This document shows, in pieces, positions 1 through 7,039 of a stretch of DNA of 13,117 nt; within the stretch, counting starts at the first letter, position 1, and every line of letters begins with the position of its first letter. Source of the DNA: Chlamydomonas sphaeroides (taxonomy: Eukaryota; Chlorophyta; Chlorophyceae; Chlamydomonadales; Chlamydomonadaceae); contig BDDC01000273.1 of assembly GCA_001662425.1 (NCBI GenBank), forward strand, positions 3,316 to 16,432, written 5' to 3'. A program made the translations under genes and the position numbers. The notes below the pieces were generated by a model. That model was given only the letters and a program-made list of their open reading frames with translations. It did no database searches and had not been told where the DNA came from.

Positions 1-530
1 GCGCTGCCGGCGGCGCCGGGGCCGGCGGCGGCGGCGGTGCTGCCGCCGGCGGGCCGCGCCAACGCGGCTCGGTGGCAAGAGCCGCTGTCGCCGTCGCCGG
101 TGGCCGGCGGCGGCGCCGCCGGCCTGGGCACGGCGTTCGCGTCGCCGGCGGACGCGCTGCGCGGTGTCGCCGCCGCCACCGCCGCCTGCTACGCCGAGCT
201 CGACGCCGCCGCCGTGCTCGACGGCACCGCCACCGCCGCCCGCGGCGGCGGCGCCGCCGCGCTGCCGTACGCCGCAGCTTCATACGCATGCCCTCCCCCG
301 CGACCTCGCCGAAGGCGCCGCCGCCGCCACCCCCGCCGCCGCTGCCGGACGCCGCCGCCGGCTCCTGCGTCGCCGCCGGCGCCGGCGTGTCGGTGTCCAT
401 GGGCGAGGCGGCACGGTACGCGGTGCAAGCGCGCCATCAAGGAACGCCGACGCCTCCTCCACGTCGCCAGCCAACTTGGCTGCTGTCTCATCGGGGGGCA
501 ATGGATCGACCACGGCGTCGCTAGGTAGGG
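1..530. other. Ala/Gly/Pro-coding low-complexity GC-rich DNA, possible exon
   Basis: This stretch is dominated by GCC/GGC/CCG triplets. On the plus strand the frame starting at base 1 is open to about 280 and reads like real algal coding sequence (nearly all third bases G or C; words such as ACYAELDAAAVLDG). Coding character then moves to the frame used around 273-450 (MPSPATSPKAPPPP, then VSVSMGEAARYA). On the minus strand another open frame from about 400 leftward (MDTDTPAPAATQEPAAASG, then a Gly run) looks equally codon-like. GC-biased wobble makes mirror frames look alike, so strand cannot be decided here. It may be the end of a gene outside the window, a frameshifted exon, or simple repeat. 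No domain is recognisable. Confidence 0.3.
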
Positions 531-850
531 AGCGGGCGAGCCGGAGGCTGGCGAAGGACGGCAGGAGATCCTTCGCTGGAAGCTGTGGGCCGTCGCCTGA
601 ATGGCCCATGGTCGGCCCACCGACGCCCAGCCCCGGCGCCGTGAGGGGCGAGTACTTCATATAGTGCAGCGTGTACAGGGGCTGCGCAAAGGGGCTGCGC
701 GTGAGCAGGATATCAGATCAGGTTCGCTTGGGCAAAGGCGGCCAACCTGGGCATCCGCCTCAGCCGCGAGGCGCAGGACGCAAAGCCGCTGCTGACCGGA
801 CAGCTCGTAACTCGTGTCGCCGTTCATAAGGCTTAACATGGCTAGCAAGG
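430..850 (-). pseudogene. unidentified minus-strand coding relic with 5-bp frameshift duplication
   Basis: Read on the minus strand, 848 down to about 717 gives a protein-like stretch (MNGDTSYELSGQQRL, then AAEADAQVGRL and PSEPD). Immediately after PSEPD the sequence carries a tandem CTGAT CTGAT (ATCAGATCAG on plus at 712-721), which shifts the frame. Skipping one copy continues with ILLTRSPFAQPLYTLHYMKY and on to about 430 (PPDETAAKLAGDVEEASAFL). Amino-acid composition is mixed and non-repetitive, unlike the Arg/Ala shadows nearby. No splice site fits a 5-nt gap, so a frameshifted gene remnant, a decayed mobile-element ORF or an assembly error are the options. I do not recognise the family, and its 5' end is lost at a C12 run (851-862). 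Confidence 0.35.
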
Positions 851-862
851 CCCCCCCCCCCC
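851..862. repeat. C12 homopolymer
   Basis: There are twelve consecutive C on the plus strand. It lies just upstream (in minus-strand sense) of the relic and separates two alternative minus frames, so a length error or slippage here would hide the true reading frame. C10 (3034-3043) and C9 (10938-10946) runs occur in introns of the two genes. Confidence 0.9.
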
Positions 863-2428
863 GCCGCGAGCGGTAAAGGAGTAGTTTGCTCCTCGGTTAC
901 AGGGGGCCTGGTGCTCAGCCCCGGCCAAACTAATTCAGCAGTGTACGGCGGCACGTTTAAATTGAGACAACGGCCAGGCGCAGGGACGCTCTACTACTTA
1001 TGATAAGTGAATGCTCTAGGTCCCGGGTGGTATTGCTGCAAAGGGCTACCCCGGGAAGGGACGTAGCCTCAGCAGCCATAGCAGGAGCAGCCGCACTTGG
1101 AGCGCTCGGATGGAGGGGAAGGGCGGGGCAGGAAGGCCGGGGTCGGGTCTCGGGTGGGCGTAGGTGGGCGCGCTGCGACCCGTACGGTGGCACATGCTAA
1201 CCGGCCCTGCAATCACCAGCTATGCGCGTTGCACACGCGTTTGAAGAACACAGCAAGCTCTATAGAACATAACGCGTCTGCCTCGGCAATAGGTCAAGTT
1301 ATATATGTCACGTGGTTTGCAGCTTGCACACCCGCATTCATCGCTAGTCTGACATCATTTTTAAGTGATCTGAGCCCTGAGAAGCGTTGAGGCGCAGCGT
1401 GCAAGGCGCGCAGCGAAGGACCGGCGCGTGGGCCGCCTGGTTGCCACTGGGAGCACGTCGCAGCTGCACGTGAGCGACCAGGTCCGACAACAAGCAAGAT
1501 GGTACGTTGTGGCACAGCGGCGCGCCCGGCGCACCACGAGTGCCGTGATGTGCATGACCTCCTCACGCCCACCAAACCCAGGGCTGCAGCGCTTCGGTGC
1601 CGAAGCAGGACCAACCACAACCTGCAATTAAATCAGAGACACCGCCGGGGCGGCGGAGCGGCTCTGGTCGACGGTCGAGTCCTGGGACTTCGGTGCACGC
1701 CGGCGTCGCCGGCGTTCACATCACGGCTGTCGTAACTCTTAGTCGCACAGGTGATGTAAACGACAAGGCGCAAGCTCGGTACATTTGGCTGGGAACGCGT
1801 CGCGTCGCTACGCCTTGAAGCCCGACGGCGTGCCTCCGCCAATCACTTAACCGATCCCGTGGCTGGTACTCAGGCTCGGGCCTTGCTGCAACGAAGGAGC
1901 CCGCAAAGAACACCACCAGTCCAACCGTCGCGGCTGCAAACGGTAAACAAGTCTTGCGCGCCCAGACTGATTATCTTTGGCCATATGGTGGCATTCTATG
2001 TACCTAGTTATTTGAAAAACAGTAGAGGTTGCGTCCGGTCAAACCCTACTGTTGTCGTGAACCGTGGGCATCATGGGGCCGGCGTGCCATGCACGCACAC
2101 ATGCGACTTCCCCATTGCGCCCACGCCGCGTCCCTAAAGAGGCCCTTGCATTGGCATTATTTTTATTGCATAGGCCACTGCATATAGTCGGCCGACCGTA
2201 AACCCTTCTAATCGCAACCTCTGCGTGAGCATACACAGGTTAGACCTCGCGGTGCCGGTCTCGCGGTAGCTGACGATGCTTGCGTCTGCAGCTGTAGCGA
2301 CAGCAGTGGAAATTCACGTCTCGCAACTCACCGTGCGCGCGATTCAGCAGTGGGCGGCGTCCCGGTGCAACGACGCCTCTTGCGAGCTGCGATCACCATC
2401 CTTTTCAGCTGGCTCAGCGGCTAAGGGA
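863..2428. other. intergenic region, no convincing gene
   Basis: This 1.5-kb stretch is visibly less GC-rich than the rest, with AT-rich patches near 1230-1380, 1945-2050 and 2140-2200. Open frames are short, carry mixed codon endings and show no recognisable domain on either strand. The patch at 2152-2190 (ATTATTTTTATTGCA, then CATATAG) is the most TATA-like DNA upstream of the glutamine synthetase gene, but it lies about 450 bp before the start codon, so its use as a core promoter is only a guess. Decayed transposon DNA is possible but no terminal repeats were found. Confidence 0.6.
2019..2052. other. imperfect hairpin in intergenic DNA
   Basis: ACAGTAG pairs with CTACTGT (7 bp). After a single bulged A, GGTT pairs with AACC (4 bp), closing a loop of about 11 nt. 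The stem is short but stands out in otherwise unstructured intergenic sequence. No function can be assigned. Confidence 0.4.
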
Positions 2429-2442
2429 ATGCGCATGCGCAT
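2429..2442. promoter_or_regulatory. perfect 14-bp palindrome upstream of GLN1
   Basis: ATGCGCATGCGCAT is identical to its reverse complement and lies about 200 bp before the glutamine synthetase start codon. It consists of two ATGCGC half-units sharing a centre. Its position suits a promoter-proximal or 5'-leader site for a dimeric DNA-binding protein. That role is inferred from symmetry and position only, and chance occurrence in GC-rich DNA is possible. Confidence 0.3.
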
Positions 2443-2639
2443 CCTCGCGTGGCGTGACGGCCGGCGTGTTGTCCAGTGTCGGAACGATAGGGTTTGCTCC
2501 TTGTGCAGCCAGGCAGCCTCGAAACCCATCAGAGGATGCCGAAGGCCCCAGCTGTGTTGCCTCGTGTCGCTGGTTCTTCTTTGCAGCTGTGATTGACCGT
2601 TTGCGCCGCTTCCCCGACCCGCTGCCCGCAGCGAGGACC

Positions 2640-5600
2640 ATGGCCGCCGGATCAGTTGGCGTCTTCGCCACCGATGAGAAGATCGGCAGGTGCGGGCCGC
2701 AATTCAGCTGGTCGCTGCCGCTGATTTGGCTTGCATGGCCGCTATGGTCTTTGTCACTCCTTTCCCCTGGGCCGCATGCTATGCCGAATGCCATGCTAGT
2801 CCTTTTTGGATTGCAGCCTTTCGGTCCACACGATCATCGTGCTGTCGGAAGAACTAGGGCGACACATGTCCACCTCGCACGCGGCCGCCGTGCTCTGCGC
2901 CTCCACCCGTGGGCCACACCCCACACCATGGTCCTCACCTGTGCTAAGCCTCGTGCACATCGTTTCCGTCGCGGTCGCGTCGGCTTCCCTGCCGCCGGAA
3001 CCGCGCCCGCAACCGTGCCTCGCGGCCCTCCTGCCCCCCCCCCGACCTGTCTCCGCAGCCTGCTGGACCAATCCATCACGCGCCACTTCCTGTCAACGGT
3101 CACCGACCAGAAGGGCAAGATCTGCGCCGAGTATGTGTGGATTGGCGGCTCCATGACGGACCTGCGCTCCAAGTCGCGCACGCTGACCTCCATCCCCAAG
3201 AGCGCCGAGGTGCGCCGCGGTACCACGCCCCAGGGGCCCTCGACGCGATCAGCTAGCGTGCTTATCATAGCCCGTGCGAAATCTCGTCGGGCTCCTTGCC
3301 TAGCCAGGCCAGGCCGGCGCGCGCACACTCGCAACCCAGCACCCGTGCCATGCGTCCTACAAGTTACACCACCCTAAGCGCGCCTGCATAGCGGCCACCC
3401 GGCATATAACTGCAATGCAGCATAGCCGCCGCGCCAGGTGCCGGGCTGCCGGCCAGCGCGCAGCTGCATGTCCTCGCCCGGCTTCGCACTGCTGGTGGCC
3501 CCAGCACCCGTTGCTCTCGTCCGCTAAGCGGATGCAGCACGTGCTCAGCAGCCGGCGCTTTCCTCTAGCTTCCCTCTTACGCCCGCCGACCCCATGCAAT
3601 TTCCTAGCCCTTTCTGGTGCGTCGCGAGCTAACGGCCCCGCCCATTCCCCGCCGCAGGAGCTGCCGCACTGGAACTACGACGGCTCGTCCACTGGCCAGG
3701 CGCCCGGCCACGACTCGGAGGTCTACCTCATCCCCCGCACCATCTACAAGGACCCCTTCCGGTGAGAGCCCCACGCGCCCGGTCAAACATGTCCCCGTCA
3801 CACTGTCGCAGCACGCCATTGAGCACCTCGCCGTTGGGTCAGCGCTGCCGGCACTCGTCACGGTGGCACCGCGGCACAGGGGGCCGCGAGTTCGTAGGGG
3901 AGGGCTCGGCAGCGAGGGCGGCAGGCGCGACAGCGGCATCTACGCGTCACGGCACCCTGACCCACATGACGCACATGCCCCTCCCCGCTGCCCCTGCACT
4001 CGCTCTGCAGCGGCGGCGACAACATCATCGTCATGTGCGACTGCTACGAGCCGCCCAAGGTAGGATAGGATACGGCGGCGCTCGAGACGCATGACATGTT
4101 CTGTTGCTCGAGCCCTGGATCAGGCACCGGGCACCAGCGCGTTGAGGCCAAGTTGCTATCCGTCAGCCTCACGCTCCCTTGGAAAGCGGACATGGACATG
4201 AGCCCACGGCGTGGTCATGTGCCTGAGCATGCACTCAAAAGGTTGCCGCCCCCAAAACACACACGCTCTCCCCCGTGTCGCTCCGTCCCCCGTTCTATCC
4301 CCCGTCAGGTGGCCGCCGACGGCACCCTGCTGCCGCCCAAGCCCATCCCCACCAACACGCGCGCTGCATGCGCCGAGGTCATGAAGCGCGCTGCCGCCGA
4401 GGAGCCCTGGTTCGGCATTGAGCAGGTTGGCCGGCATCGCGTGCGCCTCGGGCGGCTGCTCAGTCCAGGACCTGCACGACCGGCCGTGCCAACGGCCACA
4501 CGCATGGGGACCATGCATACAGCAAGTTCGGTGCCCAATACACGTACGCGTCGGTGTAGGCGCAAGCCTGGCTCGCGTTCATGTGCCCGTTGCTGTCCCG
4601 ATTGCGTAGGAGTACACGCTGCTCAACGCCATCACCAAGTGGCCCCTCGGCTGGCCCAAGGGCGGCTACCCGGCGCCCCAGGTGCGTTTGGTGAACAGGA
4701 AACTCATCGGGCAAAGCTGGCGGTTAGAAGCATCAAACCAAGCGGGGGGCGGGCCGCGACGATCGCTCCGTGCTCCTACCGCCTGCGACATAGTGTGGCT
4801 GCGTATCCCGCGTCACGGTGCCTCCCCGCCGCTCGGATGCTCGCCTCCTGCCGCAGGGCCCCTACTACTGCTCGGCGGGCGCGGGTGTGGCCATCGGGCG
4901 CGACGTCGCCGAGGTGCACTACCGGTGAGCTTGCAGCGGCCCTTGCCTGCTCGTACCTCTGCGCACCCCTCCCCTTCGCCGTGTTGGAGCAAAGTCAACA
5001 TCTCCCGTTGGGCGGCGTCTGTTGGTGTCCCCTGCAGCGCGCTCTGGCCAGCGTGCTCACCAGCCCCTGCCTCCCCGCCTTGCCCCTCGCAGCCTGTGCC
5101 TGGCCGCCGGCGTCAACATCTCTGGCGTCAACGCCGAGGTGCTGCCTTCGCAGTGGGAGTACCAGGTGAGAGCAAAGGGACGAGGGGAAGACTGGCAGGG
5201 GTCAAGCGCAGCGAAGGGGTAGGGGAACCCTGCTGTGAGCGCTGCGGTGGCAGTCGCTTTGCTGTGCGGTGCGCCTTGACCGCTGCTGTGTGTTGGGCCG
5301 TCGCGCCAACCTTGGCCTGTGACCTGCAAGACCTGTGTGCAGCCCCGCTACGCTTGACCGTAGCTGTGCACGCCCCAACCCCTGCTCGCCTTGCCCTACA
5401 GGTGGGCCCCTGCGAGGGCATCACCATGGGCGACGACCTGTGGATGAGCCGCTACATCATGTACCGCGTGTGCGAGATGTTCAACGTGGAGGTGTCGTTC
5501 GACCCCAAGCCCATTCCCGGTGACTGGAACGGCTCGGGCGGCCACACCAACTACTCGACCAAGGCCACCCGCACCGCGCCCGATGGCTGGAAGGTGGGCG

Positions 5601-6084
5601 CTGGGACTGAGGGGCGCCGGCGCGGTGTCCAGAGGCTGGCGAAGGAGCTCCTCTGTTGGACTCCATGCCAGCGCTCCCTCTCGCGCCTCGCGCGCTCTGC
5701 TGCCGCCGCCAGGGCCTCAGCCGCTGGCCCGAGTTTGCAGCGTGTCTCTCATTGCTCGCTCATCCCTCGGTGCGTGCTCCCTGCCTTCCCCCGTTCCGTG
5801 GCGCCCCGCAGGCCATCCAGGAGCAGTGCGCCAAGCTCGAGGCGCGCCACGCCGTGCACATCGCCGCCTACGGCGAGGGCAACGAGCGCCGCCTGACTGG
5901 CAAGCACGAGACGAGCAGCATGAACGACTTCTCCTGGGGCGTAGCCAACCGCGGCTGCTCCATCCGCGTGGGCCGCATGGTGCCTGTGGAGAAGTGCGGC
6001 TACTACGAGGACCGCCGCCCCGCCTCCAACCTGGACCCCTACGTCGTCACGCGCCTGGTCGTCGAGACGACCGTGCTGCTGTGA
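2640..6084 (+). CDS. GLN1: glutamine synthetase, type II, cytosolic GLN1-like (10 exons, complete)
   Basis: The enzyme joins ammonium to glutamate using ATP to give glutamine, the entry step of nitrogen assimilation. Exons are 2640-2689, 3059-3209, 3658-3761, 4011-4059, 4309-4425, 4610-4681, 4857-4924, 5093-5165, 5402-5593 and 5812-6084. All nine introns are GT-AG, every phase joins cleanly, and the product is 382 residues, the length I recall for Chlamydomonas GS1. The start MAAGSVGVFATDEK has a good context (ACCATGG), and exon 1 ends in AG that completes Ser17. The N-terminal beta-grasp domain carries AEYVWIGGS and WNYDGSSTG (72-80). Metal-binding Glu156/158 (GIEQEY), Glu219/226 (NAEVLPSQWE), His276 (GHTNYST) and Glu325 (HET) are all present, as are NRGCSIRVGR and the C-terminal EDRRPASNLDPY motif. 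Positions were matched to maize GS from family knowledge. There is no transit-peptide-like extension, so cytosolic location is inferred. A plastid paralogue is less likely. Nothing is missing or broken. Confidence 0.97.
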
Positions 6085-6288
6085 GCGGTGTCGCGCTGAA
6101 ACGGCGGGACCGGGAGCAGGTGGCGAATGTGTGGTGGCCGGCGGCGGCGTGCCGCCGGAGCGTCTCGGCAGGCTTCTGAGGTCGGCGGCGGACCGACCAG
6201 CGCGCGTGTGTGACAACCGCGGGCGGCTGGCTGGTCGGGCGTTCGCGTAATGGAATGTGGGGCGCGTGCTGTTGGGTTCGATGAAAGG

Positions 6289-6309
6289 GGGCCGCCGGGG
6301 CGGCGGCCC
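6289..6309 (+). other. perfect 9-bp GC stem-loop in 3' UTR
   Basis: GGGCCGCCG pairs completely with CGGCGGCCC around a GGG triloop, about 205 nt after the glutamine synthetase stop codon. The stem is all G-C and should be very stable in RNA. A role in mRNA stability or processing is possible but unproven. Confidence 0.5.
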
Positions 6310-6422
6310 GCCGTGTATTAGTGGGTCATTTGAGCTTGCTACCGTACTCGTCGACGTGTTTGTTTGGTCTTTAGGTGTAGGTCGTGCGTTGGCTCCCCGG
6401 GTGCCGCGCATTGCTGCATGTG

Positions 6423-6521
6423 ACGTCGCCGCGCCGGCTGGCGCCGCGCACTGCGTGGCCGGCGGGGGCGGCACCGCCGCCGCCTGCCGGTCTGTGCAGG
6501 CGCACGTCGCCGCGCCGGCTG
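6423..6521. repeat. 18-bp direct repeat, two copies 81 bp apart
   Basis: ACGTCGCCGCGCCGGCTG occurs exactly at 6423-6440 and again at 6504-6521, both preceded by a TGCA-containing stretch. The DNA between is GC-rich with short inverted GGC/GCC tracts. The copies are probably local duplications inside the 3' UTR. Confidence 0.7.
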
Positions 6522-6721
6522 CATAAGTCCCTCGCCGCGCCGCGCAGCGCAGCGGCGGGTCGGCGGGGGACGGCTCTGGGTGCAGGCGCGGAGCAGGCGG
6601 GGGCGATCCTCGGTATTCTTTCGGGGGCGGCCCTCGCGGGCAGCTCCCCACAGCAACACTGTTTCGGTCGGACCTCGCGCCGTGTCGCTGCAACTGGGGC
6701 TGCAAGCGGGCTGCGCACTCT

Positions 6722-6726
6722 TGTAA
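6722..6726 (+). terminator. putative TGTAA polyadenylation signal for GLN1
   Basis: TGTAA is the dominant poly(A) signal of Chlamydomonas-type nuclear genes. This is the only copy I find between the glutamine synthetase stop codon and the next gene's start, 637 bases after the stop. A nearby variant TGTAG occurs at about 6376. Cleavage would be expected some 10-20 nt downstream. Confidence 0.5.
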
Positions 6727-6740
6727 CGCCCGGCGCTGCT

Positions 6741-7039
6741 TTACGTTGCCTCCTGCTCCCGGACGCTTGCGCCTGGGGGCGGCTGGCTTCGAGGGCCTTC
6801 GCGGCTTCGCGCGGCGCCCGCTGGCTCCGAGGCCTCAGCCCGGCTTGACAGCTGCGCCAGCCCATCAGCCGAGCGCCTGTCTTCCGCCCGACCCGACCGA
6901 CACGCTCTCGCCCCACAGCCCCTGCACCTCAGCCCTGCACCGCGTGACCCCATTTCCATCACCTCTCTGCCCGCTGCCCATCGCGTGCCTGTCTACCGCC
7001 ACCGCACCCAACCCACACTCCCTCGACACGACTGGGCCC
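6741..7039 (+). promoter_or_regulatory. promoter and 5' leader region of the LTD-CotH gene
   Basis: About 300 bp separate the presumed end of the glutamine synthetase transcript from the next start codon. From about 6850 on, the sequence becomes rich in C, with CCCACA, CCTCAG and CACTCCCTC tracts, typical of an untranslated leader. No TATA box is visible. An open frame in the same register as the start at 7040 extends upstream to 6746, but its translation is a composition-driven Pro/Ser/Ala string, so the leader reading is preferred. Confidence 0.4.

Larger units (their letters stand above)
6085..6740 (+). other. probable 3' UTR of the glutamine synthetase gene
   Basis: This region follows the TGA stop without a recognisable coding frame and leads to the only TGTAA in the stretch (6722-6726). 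A UTR of about 650 nt would be ordinary for volvocine genes. It contains a perfect GC hairpin (6289-6309) and an 18-bp direct repeat (6423-6440 and 6504-6521). The exact cleavage point cannot be read from sequence. Confidence 0.55.

Noticed and set aside
1294..1631. Overlapping open frames on both strands
   Set aside because: Translations have no recognisable domain and mixed codon endings, and neither strand offers convincing splice or start signals.
2640..2700. Plastid transit peptide on glutamine synthetase
   Set aside because: Only about 20 residues precede the conserved SITRHFLS region, too short and too acidic for a typical transit peptide. The upstream frame has no better start joined by a supported intron.
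2454..3377. 307-codon open frame on plus
   Set aside because: It runs through glutamine synthetase exon 1, intron 1 and exon 2 without respecting splice sites. Only its exon parts are real coding sequence.
6265..6290. tRNA-like T-arm (GGGTTCGAT)
   Set aside because: The flanking bases do not form an acceptor stem, D-arm or anticodon arm.
5749..6705. 318-codon open frame on minus
   Set aside because: It mirrors the last exon of glutamine synthetase and its 3' UTR. It is Arg/Pro/Ala-rich with no domain.
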